Part shown: positions 8,423 to 16,627 of the stretch, piece after piece | Position numbering within the stretch: the stretch's first letter is position 1 | Layout of the letters: each line of letters opens with the position of its first letter | Assembly: GCF_003610495.1 (NCBI RefSeq) | Contig: NZ_RAPK01000007.1 | Coordinates: forward strand, 372,001-436,000 | Direction: 5' to 3' | DNA: 64,000 bases | Source: Sinobaca qinghaiensis | GTDB taxonomy: Bacteria > Bacillota > Bacilli > Bacillales > Marinococcaceae | The notes under the pieces: model-generated | The model's input: the letters and a program-made list of their open reading frames with translations, nothing else | Told to the model about the DNA's origin: nothing | Database searches by the model: none | Translations under genes and position numbers: made by a program

Positions 8423-9064
8423 ATGGACTTTACAGGATTTTCGCAGCACGATTTTGATGCATTTTCTATTGAAGGGCTGGATGGCCGGATGAAAGCTATA
8501 CAAGAGCGTATCCAGCCTAAATTCCAGCAGCTTGGTACAGCTCTTTCTGAAGAACTGACGATGGAGCTCAATAAAGAAATGTTTCTGCATATTGCAAAAC
8601 ACGCCCGCCGCAAAGTAAATCCACCTAATGATACATGGCTTGGCATTGCGGATAATAAAAGAGGCTATAAAAAACACCCTCATTTTCAGGTAGGCATGTT
8701 CGATGACCATGTTTTTGTATGGCTTGCTTTCATTTATGAAATGCCTGACAAAGCAAAAGCTGCCGATCGTTTTCTAGAGCAGCTGGACATGTTCGAAAAT
8801 CTCCCCGGTGAATTTGTTATTTCTCCGGATCATATGAAAAAAGAGGCTTATGCACTTGAGAATCTTTCCGAAGAAGAATTGTCAACTATGCTGAAGCGTT
8901 TCCGTGATGTGAAAAAAGGCGAATTACTGATTGGCCGTCATTATCAGGCAGGAGACGCCGTTCTTCAGGACGGTGAAGCATTTTTTAACGAAGCTCTTTC
9001 TGTTATGAGGCAGCTGATCCCATTTTATCAGCTTTCTTTTGAGAAACAGAAGCAGTATCAATAA
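8423..9064 (+). CDS. yktB: DUF1054 family protein YktB
   Basis: The 213-residue soluble protein matches the DUF1054/UPF0637 family (B. subtilis YktB): 'FTGFSQHDFDAFSIEGLDGRM' at the N-terminus, 'HIAKHARRKVNPPNDTW' with clustered basic residues and 'HFQVGMFDDHVFVWLAFIYE' in the middle. The family's biochemical role is unknown. It is largely restricted to Firmicutes and has an alpha/beta fold. The ATG follows AAGGGGG at eight bases. It has its own promoter and a strong shared terminator with convergent yktA, so it is monocistronic. Confidence 0.9.
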   Translation: MDFTGFSQHDFDAFSIEGLDGRMKAIQERIQPKFQQLGTALSEELTMELNKEMFLHIAKHARRKVNPPNDTWLGIADNKRGYKKHPHFQVGMFDDHVFVWLAFIYEMPDKAKAADRFLEQLDMFENLPGEFVISPDHMKKEAYALENLSEEELSTMLKRFRDVKKGELLIGRHYQAGDAVLQDGEAFFNEALSVMRQLIPFYQLSFEKQKQYQ

Positions 9065-9068
9065 TATA

Positions 9069-9107
9069 ATAAAGCCCTTCCGGAATCATTTTCCGGAAGG
9101 GCTTTAT
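9069..9107. terminator. strong bidirectional terminator between yktB and yktA
   Basis: A perfect 17-bp stem (ATAAAGCCCTTCCGGAA with its complement) and a TCATT loop, A/U-rich on both sides. Confidence 0.92.
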
Positions 9108-9110
9108 ATA

Positions 9111-9389
9111 TTAACTCATTTTAATAAGCGCTGCGCTTTCTGCTTTTCTCGCAGCCTGCACAGTGTGCCAGCACGAGACATTTGTTTTTCCTTCAAATTC
9201 ACCGCAGATTGTTTTTTCTTCGGATTTTGAAGGGACCACTTTTTTAAAACGATTGTAATGATCCAGGAGTACTTCTTTTTTCACTCCTTTGTCGTATGCT
9301 TTTTCAATAATTGTAAAAAACTCCACTACATCTACCACTTCTTCTGTAGACCAATCCATTGAAATTGGAATATTTACTGATTCTTCCAT
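9111..9389 (-). CDS. yktA: UPF0223 family protein YktA
   Basis: The 92-residue acidic helical protein contains 'DWSTEEVVDVVEFFTIIEKAYDKGV' and 'FKKVVPSKSEEKTICGEFE' (each quoted in part), diagnostic of UPF0223 (YktA). Function unknown. It starts one base after the stop of the nitronate monooxygenase gene, and its AAAGGAGA site lies inside the end of that gene, so the two are translated as a coupled pair. In B. subtilis yktA instead follows speA, which here is divergent. Confidence 0.9.
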   Translation of the reverse strand: MEESVNIPISMDWSTEEVVDVVEFFTIIEKAYDKGVKKEVLLDHYNRFKKVVPSKSEEKTICGEFEGKTNVSCWHTVQAARKAESAALIKMS

Positions 9390-9390
9390 G

Positions 9391-10353
9391 TTATTCTCCT
9401 TTCCATCTGTTACGGATTTGTTCTGCCTGCCCGATTAATGAATCAATTAGTGTTTCAACATTGGGACAGTCGTCTATAGAAGCAGCAATTTGGCCCGCCC
9501 AGCCGAATCCATTTTCTTTTTTTCCTTCATATATATAGGCTTTATTTGCTTCTCCGCTGATCAGATGCTTTATATTTTCGTAAGAAGGGTTTTGTTCTTC
9601 TGCTTCCAGTATCTGTTCTGTCCATGTATTCTTAAGTGCTCTGGCAGGAGCGCCCAGCGTTCTTTTGATTACTACCGTATCACCATCGCCGGCTTCTATC
9701 AATGCCTGCTTGTAAACATGATGGGCATGTACGCATTCTTTTGTAGCGATAAACCTTGTCCCCATTTCAATACCTTCTGCTCCGAGCGAAAAAGCAGCCA
9801 TCAATCCACGACCATCTCCAATGCCGCCGGAAGCAATAACCGGGATGGAAACAGCGTCGACGACCTGTGGGATAAGCACCATCGTTCCGGTATCATTCCG
9901 TCCTAAATGCCCTCCACCTTCCTGACCCACAACCATTACAGCATCCGCGCCAAGTTCTTCTGCTTTTACCGCCTGCCGTTTAGCAGCCACGAGAACCAGC
10001 TTTTTAATAGGAGTATGTTCCAGCATGTCCAAAATAGGTTTTGGGTTGCCTCCAGTCATGGAGATGACAGGAACTTCTGCCTCAACAGCTGCCTGCACCA
10101 TATGTTCAAAAGGGCGGCCGTGCTGGCCGATAGCAAAATTTACGCCAAAAGGACGATCCGTTTTCATCCGGACTTTACGTATTTCCTCGACCAGTTCTTC
10201 CTCATTATTTAAAGACATCGCCGTTATCTGACCGAGCCCGCCCGCATTTGATACGGCTGCCGCCAGATCCGAGTAGGCTAAATAAGCAAGCCCTCCCTGA
10301 ATAATTGGATATTTGATTCCCAGCATAGATGTAATACGGGTTGTCCAGTCCAT
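9391..10353 (-). CDS. nitronate monooxygenase / 2-nitropropane dioxygenase family flavoprotein
   Basis: The 320-residue TIM-barrel FMN protein has 'YPIIQGGLA' at the N-terminus, 'GGHLGRNDTG' carrying the catalytic-type His, 'IPVIASGGIGDGRGL' and 'GAEGIEMGTRF' (phosphate-binding loops of FMN). These are shared by nitronate monooxygenases, which detoxify propionate-3-nitronate, and by FabK enoyl-ACP reductases. Which activity holds cannot be decided from sequence. I choose ATG 10353 because GGAGG precedes it by seven bases; an ATG 18 bases upstream lacks a site. It is the first gene of an operon with yktA and is divergent from speA. Confidence 0.82.
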   Translation of the reverse strand: MDWTTRITSMLGIKYPIIQGGLAYLAYSDLAAAVSNAGGLGQITAMSLNNEEELVEEIRKVRMKTDRPFGVNFAIGQHGRPFEHMVQAAVEAEVPVISMTGGNPKPILDMLEHTPIKKLVLVAAKRQAVKAEELGADAVMVVGQEGGGHLGRNDTGTMVLIPQVVDAVSIPVIASGGIGDGRGLMAAFSLGAEGIEMGTRFIATKECVHAHHVYKQALIEAGDGDTVVIKRTLGAPARALKNTWTEQILEAEEQNPSYENIKHLISGEANKAYIYEGKKENGFGWAGQIAASIDDCPNVETLIDSLIGQAEQIRNRWKGE

Positions 10354-10382
10354 AATTTCTGCCTCCAGCAAATAGTATTTGT

Positions 10383-10410
10383 TTGCACCTGCCTGTATGT
10401 TTGGTATACT
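10383..10410 (+). promoter_or_regulatory. extended -10 promoter of speA
   Basis: TTGCAC (10383-10388) and TATACT (10405-10410) are 16 bases apart. TG precedes the -10 (extended -10). Confidence 0.6.
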
Positions 10411-10448
10411 TTTTCTTGTTTTGAATTTTTAATAGAAGGAGCCGTCAT

Positions 10449-11924
10449 ATGCTCAACCAATGGGAAACACCTTTATTTCATGCGTTATTAAAGCATGCTT
10501 CCGCCGAACCAAAACCTTTTCATATTCCCGGCCATAAAAAAGGAAAAGGAATGAATCCCGAATTCCGGGATTTTATCGGCCATAATGCTTTATCTATAGA
10601 TCTAATAAATATTGAACCGCTCGACGACCTCCATCATCCGCATGGCATCATCCATGAAGCACAGGAGCTTGCCGCCGACGCATTTTCTGCTGATTATACT
10701 TTTTTTTCGGTACAGGGAACAAGCGGCGCGATTATGACGATGATATTATCTGTCTGCGCCCCCGGTGATAAGATTCTCGTTCCGCGCAATGTGCATAAAT
10801 CAATTATGTCAGCGATCATTTTTGCCGGTGCCGTTCCGGTATTTATTTATCCGGAACTTGATAAAAAACTGGGAATTTCGCATGGTATTACTCCAGCCTC
10901 TGTTCAGACCGCTGTGCAGGAACATCCCGAGGCGAAAGCTCTTCTTGTCATTAATCCTACTTATTTCGGCGTTTCTGCTGATTTGAAGCTGATCGTTGAT
11001 ACTGCTCATCAGGCCGGTATACCGGTTTTAGTTGATGAAGCCCACGGCGTTCACATTCATTTCCACCCGGATCTCCCCTTATCCGCCATGCAGGCAGGTG
11101 CTGATCTGGCCGCTACAAGCGTTCATAAACTTGGGGGGTCGATGACACAGAGTTCTGTATTAAACGTGAAGAAAGGACTGGTGGACCCCCACCACGTCCA
11201 GGCAGTAATGAGCATGCTCACTACCACCTCCACGTCTTATCTTCTTCTTGCTTCTCTGGATACAGCAAGAAAGTACCTTGCCACGCAGGGAGAGCGTCTG
11301 CTGGAGCAGACCATCGCTCTTGCTGAATCCGTGAGAAAAGAAGTTAACGCCATTCCCGGCCTGTACTGTCCGGGCCGGGAAATGCTCGACAGCAACGCCG
11401 CTTTTGCCTTTGATCCGACAAAAATTTTAATCTCTGTTGCCGATCTTGGAATAACCGGCTATGAAGTAGAGAAATGGCTTCGCTCCCAGTACAATATTGA
11501 AATTGAGCTTTCTGATTTATATAATATTCTCTGCATTATCTCCTTTGGAGACGACAGAAGCGATACAGATTTTTTATTACGCGCCCTTAGGAATCTATCC
11601 GAAGCGTTTGTCGGAGCCGGTAAACTTGGAAGTCCCGTCTCCATTCACCTTCCAGACATACCGGTTCTTGCCATCCCTCCGCGCGATGCTTTTTATGCAC
11701 CTACGGAAACAATTCCCTTTGAAGAAAGCGCCGGCCGGATTATTGCTGAATTTGTTATGATTTACCCCCCAGGTATTCCCGTCCTGCTTCCTGGTGAAGT
11801 GATTACGGAAACCAACATTGTTTATATTAAAGAAAATGCCGCGGCCGGGCTTCCTGTTCAGGGACCGGAAGATTCTTCCCTTGAACAAATACGTGTTATC
11901 AAAGAAGCACGGCCAATTCGTTAG
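10449..11924 (+). CDS. speA: arginine decarboxylase (Orn/Lys/Arg decarboxylase class I)
   Basis: The 491-residue PLP enzyme matches B. subtilis SpeA in length and domain order: fold-type I major domain with 'FHIPGHKKGKGMNP', 'QGTSGAIMTMI', 'VDEAHGVHIHFH' (the Asp and His that contact PLP) and 'SVHKLGGS' with PLP lysine Lys227, then a C-terminal 'IYPPGIPVLLPGE' domain. It converts arginine to agmatine, the first step of spermidine synthesis. The ATG follows GAAGGAG by eight bases. Relatives decarboxylate lysine or ornithine, but the length and the position near an SR1-like RNA and pdh genes favour SpeA. Monocistronic. Confidence 0.88.
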   Translation: MLNQWETPLFHALLKHASAEPKPFHIPGHKKGKGMNPEFRDFIGHNALSIDLINIEPLDDLHHPHGIIHEAQELAADAFSADYTFFSVQGTSGAIMTMILSVCAPGDKILVPRNVHKSIMSAIIFAGAVPVFIYPELDKKLGISHGITPASVQTAVQEHPEAKALLVINPTYFGVSADLKLIVDTAHQAGIPVLVDEAHGVHIHFHPDLPLSAMQAGADLAATSVHKLGGSMTQSSVLNVKKGLVDPHHVQAVMSMLTTTSTSYLLLASLDTARKYLATQGERLLEQTIALAESVRKEVNAIPGLYCPGREMLDSNAAFAFDPTKILISVADLGITGYEVEKWLRSQYNIEIELSDLYNILCIISFGDDRSDTDFLLRALRNLSEAFVGAGKLGSPVSIHLPDIPVLAIPPRDAFYAPTETIPFEESAGRIIAEFVMIYPPGIPVLLPGEVITETNIVYIKENAAAGLPVQGPEDSSLEQIRVIKEARPIR

Positions 11925-11950
11925 AAGCACAGCAATGTGCTTCTTTTTTT
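11924..11950 (+). terminator. terminator of speA
   Basis: GAAGCAC (11924-11930) pairs with GTGCTTC (11937-11943), followed by seven T. It overlaps the speA stop codon and abuts the convergent regulator. Confidence 0.88.
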
Positions 11951-12527
11951 ATGTAGTAGTGCCCGAATATGTCATAACAAAATGAAGAACGGTTTCTTCC
12001 TCCTGGTTTCTGTTTACGTATCCGTGCTCTACGTCAGCGGTGAAGCTTACGCTGTCCCACTGTCTCAGTTCGACTATTTCCTCCCCAATCATAATGGCAG
12101 CCGATCCTTTCATCACGGTTACATATTCCACAACGCCCGGCTGGTGGCTTTCTGAAAAATAACTTCCACCCGGTTTCAAAAAAGCCCTGTGCATTTCTAT
12201 TTTTCCGCTGTGAGTCGTGTGAAAAACAGTTTCAAGCGTACACGCTTCATTAGCACTAAGCATTTGATAGCCTTTTCCGCTTCTAGATATGGTAATGCTT
12301 CTTTCTTCCTCAAGCAGTGAAGAAATTGGAATCTGCAGACTGTTTGCCAGTTTCCACATAATAGATAAAGATGGATTTGCTTCCCCTTTTTCAATATTAA
12401 TTAACGTCAGTTTACTTACAGAAGACATTTCTGCAAGCTCCTGAATTCCTATCCCCCGCTCCTTCCGATACTTTTTTAAGATGGTACCAAGCTTTTTTGA
12501 TAGTCTAAGCGGATCTTCTTCTTTCAT
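11949..12527 (-). CDS. XRE-family regulator with C-terminal cupin domain
   Basis: The 192-residue product has an N-terminal helix-turn-helix (about 12-66; 'IQELAEMSSVSKLTLINIEKG') and a C-terminal cupin barrel (about 105-185; 'HQPGVVEYVTVMKGSA', 'DSVSFTADVEHGYVN'). Such proteins are repressors that sense small metabolites bound by the cupin (polyamine or amino-acid related in several cases). It is divergent from an exporter of the drug/metabolite family across 73 bases, suggesting it controls that exporter. The ATG at 12527 has a GGGGGCG site. Being next to speA makes a polyamine-related role conceivable, though nothing in the sequence proves it. Confidence 0.88.
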   Translation of the reverse strand: MKEEDPLRLSKKLGTILKKYRKERGIGIQELAEMSSVSKLTLINIEKGEANPSLSIMWKLANSLQIPISSLLEEERSITISRSGKGYQMLSANEACTLETVFHTTHSGKIEMHRAFLKPGGSYFSESHQPGVVEYVTVMKGSAAIMIGEEIVELRQWDSVSFTADVEHGYVNRNQEEETVLHFVMTYSGTTT

Positions 12528-12540
12528 CTTTTACGCCCCC

Positions 12541-12552
12541 TTATAATTATAA
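12541..12552. promoter_or_regulatory. palindrome in the regulator/exporter intergenic region
   Basis: TTATAATTATAA is a perfect 12-base palindrome. It lies 14 bases from the regulator start and 49 bases from the exporter start. It may be an operator of the XRE-cupin protein, but being all A/T it could also simply contain the -10 elements. Confidence 0.3.
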
Positions 12553-12600
12553 TTAACTTATGGTATATTATAATGAACTTTTTAAATTGAGGTGAAGTTT

Positions 12601-13533
12601 ATGCGTGAAATGGGACTGGGGCTCTTAGCTTCTTTATTTTTTTCGATTACTTTTATATTAAACCGTGCTATGGAACTGGATGGCGGAAGCTGGGCATGGA
12701 GTGCATCCCTGCGATTTTTATTCATGATTCCTTTCCTTCTTCTTATTGTACTTCTGCGCAGGGGAGTGAAACAAGTATTCATTGAAATAGCCGCTAAGCC
12801 CCTCCCCTGGATAATATGGAGCTTTACAGGCTTTGTCCTGTTCTATGCCCCGCTTACATTTGCGGCTGCCTACGGACCGGGGTGGCTCGTTGCAGGCTCA
12901 TGGCAGATTACGATTGTTGCCGGAGTACTCATATCTCCTTTTCTTTCTGCCTCCAGCCGCAAAGAAAAACTAAAGGATAAATGGCCGGTTCGTTCTTTAT
13001 GGATTTCACTTTTCATTTTATCCGGTATTGCTCTTATTCAGGCCCAGTCCTTTACCTACATCTCTTCTCAGGATATGATGTTTATTCTTATTCCTGTGCT
13101 GGCAGCAGCTTTTGCATATCCGCTTGGAAATAGAAAAATGATGGATCTCTGTGACGGGAGACTGGATACTTTTCAGCGCATTTTAGGAATGCTGTTATGC
13201 ACCCTACCTGTATGGCTTATTGTCGCAGGAATAGAATTAGTACAGTCCGGGCCGCCTTCTGTAAACCAGACCGTTCAGACGTTTATTGTAGCTGTCTGTT
13301 CCGGGGTAATTGCTACTACCTTGTTTTTCATCGCAACAAACGCAGCCAGAAAAAATAAAACTGCGCTCGCTTCCGTAGAAGCCACACAGTCCCTGCAGAT
13401 TTTATTTGTCGTTGTCGGCGAATGGCTGCTTTTATCGAGCCCTATGCCAAACACCTATGCCTGGACAGGTATTTTTATTATTGTAGCAGGCATCATCATG
13501 CATAGCTTTTCCTCCAGGCGAAAAGGCAAATAA
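12601..13533 (+). CDS. DMT superfamily exporter (EmrE/EamA-like)
   Basis: The 310-residue hydrophobic protein has ten predicted TM helices arranged as two repeats of five, the drug/metabolite transporter pattern; 'ASVEATQSLQILFVVVGEW' near the end is typical of the multidrug-resistance-like ten-helix branch. The substrate is unknown. I use ATG 12601, six bases after GAGGTG; a GTG nine bases upstream overlaps that site. A TATAAT -10 is present at 12570-12575. It is divergent from the XRE-cupin regulator and converges on the SR1-like RNA, with which it shares a terminator. Confidence 0.82.
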   Translation: MREMGLGLLASLFFSITFILNRAMELDGGSWAWSASLRFLFMIPFLLLIVLLRRGVKQVFIEIAAKPLPWIIWSFTGFVLFYAPLTFAAAYGPGWLVAGSWQITIVAGVLISPFLSASSRKEKLKDKWPVRSLWISLFILSGIALIQAQSFTYISSQDMMFILIPVLAAAFAYPLGNRKMMDLCDGRLDTFQRILGMLLCTLPVWLIVAGIELVQSGPPSVNQTVQTFIVAVCSGVIATTLFFIATNAARKNKTALASVEATQSLQILFVVVGEWLLLSSPMPNTYAWTGIFIIVAGIIMHSFSSRRKGK

Positions 13534-13561
13534 AAAACCGGAGAATTTCTCTCCGGTTTTT
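13532..13561. terminator. bidirectional terminator (exporter / SR1-like RNA)
   Basis: AAAACCGGAGA pairs with TCTCCGGTTTT, with U-tracts both ways. On the minus strand it marks the 3' end of the SR1-like RNA. Confidence 0.9.
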
Positions 13562-13571
13562 CTAGTTATAT

Positions 13572-13697
13572 TTACCGTTGTCCGTGATTTTTTTTCTCAG
13601 AACCACATGAAGAGCAGGATGAGTACAGTGTAGCAACCTTTTCTCCTTCAAAGTGCTCAATTGTTTCGTTACATACCTGGCATACAATTGTTCCCAT
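13572..13697 (-). CDS. GapA-binding peptide SR1P
   Basis: The 41-residue peptide begins 'MGTIVCQVCNETIEHFEGE' and continues with a second C-x-x-C ('CSSCG'), giving two CxxC pairs as in a small zinc-ribbon. The start and spacing are those of SR1P of B. subtilis (39 residues), which binds the glycolytic GAPDH GapA and stimulates its interaction with RNase J1. Notably, rnjA is about 10 kb away. GGGAGAG lies six bases before the ATG. It is too short for most gene callers. Confidence 0.85.
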   Translation of the reverse strand: MGTIVCQVCNETIEHFEGEKVATLYSSCSSCGSEKKNHGQR

Positions 13698-13714
13698 TCT
13701 AATCTCTCCCTTTT

Positions 13715-13730
13715 TTGTAAGCGTTTTAAA
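13715..13730. promoter_or_regulatory. candidate cre site in the SR1-like RNA leader
   Basis: The core TGTAAGCGTTTTAA differs from TGWAANCGNTNWCA at one position. It lies about 10-25 bases downstream of the predicted start, a roadblock position. SR1 of B. subtilis is repressed by CcpN and, to a lesser extent, CcpA. Confidence 0.5.
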
Positions 13731-13744
13731 AATGCTGTACCTTT

Positions 13745-13773
13745 ATATTAGTATGTCACATTTGCTTTGTCAA
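13745..13773 (-). promoter_or_regulatory. promoter of the SR1-like RNA
   Basis: TTGACA (13773-13768) and TAATAT (13750-13745) are 17 bases apart. The predicted start is near 13738. Confidence 0.65.
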
Positions 13774-13802
13774 CACTAAATAGTATAACTTATTTAAATA
13801 TT

Positions 13803-13835
13803 AAAAGACTGCCCCTGAAATAGGGGCAGTCTTTT
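13803..13835 (-). terminator. terminator of the deacetylase gene
   Basis: AAAAGACTGCCCCT pairs perfectly with AGGGGCAGTCTTTT around a five-base loop. Confidence 0.9.
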
Positions 13836-13842
13836 ATATGCT

Positions 13843-14658
13843 TTAATTGGATTCAATATGAGCCGGATCAATAAAATCATAGCCATTTTCTTCGAATCCA
13901 TCAATTATTTCCGGAAGAGCTTCGTTTGTCCACTCTCTATCGTGCATTAATAAATTAGCACCGTCTCTTACCAGCTCTGTGTTGACCATAATGTCTGCAA
14001 GTGCCTCTGCATTTTGATATTCCGGTTCCCAGTCATAACCATAGGTCCAGTTCATCCAAATCATATCTTCTTCTTCCATCAGCGCTTTTGAATACTCTGT
14101 ATTCATACCAAACGGAGCACGGAAAAATTGTGGTTTTTCTCCTGTTATTTCTTCTATTTCATTATTAAGTTCTACTATTTCTGTTTTTTGTTCTTCTTCA
14201 GAAAGAGATGTCAGATCCGGATGCGACATGGTATGATTGCCAATCTCAAAGCCCATGTTATATATCGCCTGAAGATCTTTTTTACCTTCTTCGTCGTTAA
14301 TGAAGTGCCCATTAACAAAGAAAATAGCTGGAATATCTCTTTCTTTTAACTTTTCAGCCATTTCCACCCCGTATGTATCAGGTGCGTCATCAATTGTTAA
14401 AAGTACAGCTGGATTTTCTGTTTCTGTCTCTGCCTGCAGAGAAGCATCCGCTTCATTCACAGAATAAGCTGCTGCATTATCCGATTGCTGCTCTTCCTCC
14501 TGCGATGATTCGGATTCGGTATCCGTTTCCTCCTGTTCAGCTGCTTCCTCAGTTTCTTCTGTTTCTTCCACTTCTTCCGCTTCTGAATTTTCCTGTCCGC
14601 TATCGGAACAGCCTGCTAACACAAGCGCCGTAAAACTAATCATCATAAACTTTTTCAC
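13843..14658 (-). CDS. polysaccharide deacetylase lipoprotein (NodB domain)
   Basis: The signal peptide ends in the lipobox 'LAGC' (Cys16), so the protein is lipid-anchored outside the membrane. An extremely acidic low-complexity linker (about 20-65, mostly E) precedes the NodB domain (about 85-265). The metal and catalytic residues are present: 'TIDDAPD' with the Asp pair, 'GNHTMSHPDL' with the H-x3-H metal motif, 'RAPFG' and 'LMHD'. It should de-N-acetylate a cell-wall sugar polymer. The start is GTG 14658, eight bases after GGAGG. The acid-rich linker suggests life in salt. Confidence 0.88.
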   Translation of the reverse strand: MKKFMMISFTALVLAGCSDSGQENSEAEEVEETEETEEAAEQEETDTESESSQEEEQQSDNAAAYSVNEADASLQAETETENPAVLLTIDDAPDTYGVEMAEKLKERDIPAIFFVNGHFINDEEGKKDLQAIYNMGFEIGNHTMSHPDLTSLSEEEQKTEIVELNNEIEEITGEKPQFFRAPFGMNTEYSKALMEEEDMIWMNWTYGYDWEPEYQNAEALADIMVNTELVRDGANLLMHDREWTNEALPEIIDGFEENGYDFIDPAHIESN

Positions 14659-14953
14659 TATGTATGCCTCCAGCCTGTAGAATATCTATATCATATCAAA
14701 ACCATTAGATTAATTATATATATAAGGAATAAATTGTTAAATATATAGATAGTACGTAATGGATTTAAGATCACTTTTTCTGAATAAAACTTTTCGGGCC
14801 TATATATACTTAGTACTGAACTTGCAACATACCCGTACCATGTTATAATAATCTTTGTGGCTTTAAAGGGATTTTGCATGATACTTGCATAAATCGGTAT
14901 AATATTACAAGCTGTAAAATTTTAAAATCGAAGAAAGGTGGTTGACGTCCGTT
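14659..14953. other. intergenic region between the deacetylase and BCCT genes
   Basis: An AT-rich stretch separates the two divergent genes. It contains the BCCT promoter near 14874-14903 and several AT-rich repeats of TATATA type near 14715-14750. I see no open frame with a ribosome site, riboswitch fold or terminator here. Confidence 0.5.
14874..14903 (+). promoter_or_regulatory. promoter of the BCCT transporter
   Basis: TTGCAT (14874-14879) and TATAAT (14898-14903) are 18 bases apart, giving a short leader of about 45 nt. Confidence 0.6.
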
Positions 14954-16543
14954 ATGAAGAAATTAACACCCGTGTTCTTTATTTCCCTGGCAATTGCTAT
15001 TGCTTTCATATTATGGGGTGTTATTGCTCCTGAAAATGTGAACAGTATTACAAGCGGAATCCAGGCTAACATTTCAGAATCATTTGGCTGGTTCTACTTA
15101 ATTGCGGCAACAATCTTCTTGTTGTTTGCTTTGTTTCTTATTGTCAGCCCGTATGGAAAAATCAGATTAGGAAAACCGGATGAGCGGCCTGAGTATAGTT
15201 ACTTTACCTGGTTTGCTTTTTTATTTACAGCCGGTATGGGAATCGGCCTTGTCTTCTGGGGCGTGGCAGAGCCACTTTACCATTACTATGGTCCTCCTGA
15301 TCAGGAAGCAGAAAGTACTGCCGCAGCAGCAGCAGCGCTTCAGTATTCCTTCTTTCACTGGGGACTTCATCCGTGGGCTATTTACGCTATTGTAGCTCTT
15401 ACTCTTGCTTACTTTAAGTTTAGAAAAGATGCACCTGGTGTAATCAGCGCCACATTCCGTCCTCTTATTGGCGACAAAGTGGATGGACCTATCGGTACTA
15501 CTATCGATGTAATTGCTGTTTTTGCAACCATATTTGGTATAGCTACCTCACTTGGTTTTGGTGCCGTACAGGTAACCGGTGGTCTTGGTTATACATTTGA
15601 CTTCATTACAAACAATACATTTACACAAGTAGTTGTCATTATTGTTATTACTGTATTATTCCTGGCTTCAGCTATGACCGGCCTGAACAAAGGTATACGG
15701 ATCTTAAGTATGACAAACGTTGTACTTGCCATCCTGCTTATGCTGTTCGTGTTGATTTTAGGCCCTACTGTATATATTATGGATTCCTTTACGACCACAA
15801 TTGGAAGCTATGTTCAAAACCTTCCAAGCATGAGTTTCAGTACAAATACATTCAGCGGTGACCGTGACTGGCTCGAAAGCTGGACCATTTTCTATTGGGC
15901 CTGGTGGATTGCCTGGTCTGCATTTGTTGGTACATTTATCGCACGCGTATCCCGCGGACGTACGATTCGCGAGTTTCTTATCGGTGTGCTTGCTGTACCG
16001 ACTATTTTCAGCGGCCTCTGGTTCTCTGTATTTGGTTCAACGGCTATCTTCCTTGATGGACAGAACAGCGGAGGATTATATAACATCATGGTAGAACGCG
16101 GCGATGAAATTGCCTTATTCTCCCTGCTCGATCAATTTCCATTAAGCTCAGTAACACTCATTCTAGCCATACTGCTGATTATCTCCTTCTTTATTACATC
16201 AGCAGACTCCGGTACATTTGTACTCGGTATGCTAACAACAAATGGAAGCCTGAATCCTTCCAACTCTGTTAAATTCACATGGGGTATTATTATCTCGGCT
16301 GCTGCTGCCGTCCTTTTAATTTCCGGCGGTATCGGCGGTCTCGAGACGGCCATGATTATTGCAGCTCTGCCTTTCACCTTTATAATGCTGGCAATGATCG
16401 TCTCCCTCTTAAAATCGCTTCAGACGGAGCATGAAATTCTGCAGGCTGATAAATTAAATAATCAGGCTGAACGCAGACGCCTTCGTGAAGAAAGAGAAAA
16501 AATCAAAAAAGAAAAAGAAGATCTCAGCGCAGGAAAAAAATAA
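14954..16543 (+). CDS. BCCT family betaine/choline/carnitine transporter
   Basis: The 529-residue protein has twelve TM helices. Two BCCT signatures are present, 'GMGIGLVFWGVAEPLYHY' and the tryptophan-rich 'FYWAWWIAWSAFVGTFIARV' followed by 'SRGRTIREF'. It imports glycine betaine or a related osmoprotectant with Na+. The highly charged C-terminal tail (about 490-529, E/R/K rich, likely coiled coil) is the kind of segment that senses osmotic stress in BetP/OpuD relatives. The start is uncertain: ATG 14954 is about 13 bases from AAAGGTGG, while a TTG 12 bases earlier is too close to it. Closest to OpuD in size. Monocistronic. Confidence 0.9.
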   Translation: MKKLTPVFFISLAIAIAFILWGVIAPENVNSITSGIQANISESFGWFYLIAATIFLLFALFLIVSPYGKIRLGKPDERPEYSYFTWFAFLFTAGMGIGLVFWGVAEPLYHYYGPPDQEAESTAAAAAALQYSFFHWGLHPWAIYAIVALTLAYFKFRKDAPGVISATFRPLIGDKVDGPIGTTIDVIAVFATIFGIATSLGFGAVQVTGGLGYTFDFITNNTFTQVVVIIVITVLFLASAMTGLNKGIRILSMTNVVLAILLMLFVLILGPTVYIMDSFTTTIGSYVQNLPSMSFSTNTFSGDRDWLESWTIFYWAWWIAWSAFVGTFIARVSRGRTIREFLIGVLAVPTIFSGLWFSVFGSTAIFLDGQNSGGLYNIMVERGDEIALFSLLDQFPLSSVTLILAILLIISFFITSADSGTFVLGMLTTNGSLNPSNSVKFTWGIIISAAAAVLLISGGIGGLETAMIIAALPFTFIMLAMIVSLLKSLQTEHEILQADKLNNQAERRRLREEREKIKKEKEDLSAGKK

Positions 16544-16554
16544 TCATTTTAATT

Positions 16555-16587
16555 AAAAGGCTGTCCCTAAATGGGGCAGCCTTTTTT
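16555..16587 (+). terminator. terminator of the BCCT gene
   Basis: AAAAGGCTG-CCC pairs with GGG-CAGCCTTTT around one mismatch, then T-rich. Confidence 0.88.
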
Positions 16588-16627
16588 GTATGTATTTATA
16601 CTATTTACTTCTTCCATCTTATTGAAA

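Larger units (their letters stand above)
13532..13738 (-). ncRNA. SR1-like dual-function regulatory RNA
   Basis: A short transcription unit of about 206 nt is bounded by a TTGACA promoter and an intrinsic terminator. It encodes one small peptide of the SR1P type. B. subtilis SR1 is 205 nt, lies between the speA and pdh regions, acts by base pairing on ahrC mRNA and encodes SR1P, which binds GapA. Length, peptide and genomic position all agree here. The ahrC target cannot be checked within this window. Confidence 0.8.

Noticed and set aside
12541-12552. PerR box in the regulator/exporter gap
   Set aside because: The palindrome is 12 bases without the central spacer base and 15-base length of TTATAATNATTATAA, so it does not fit PerR.
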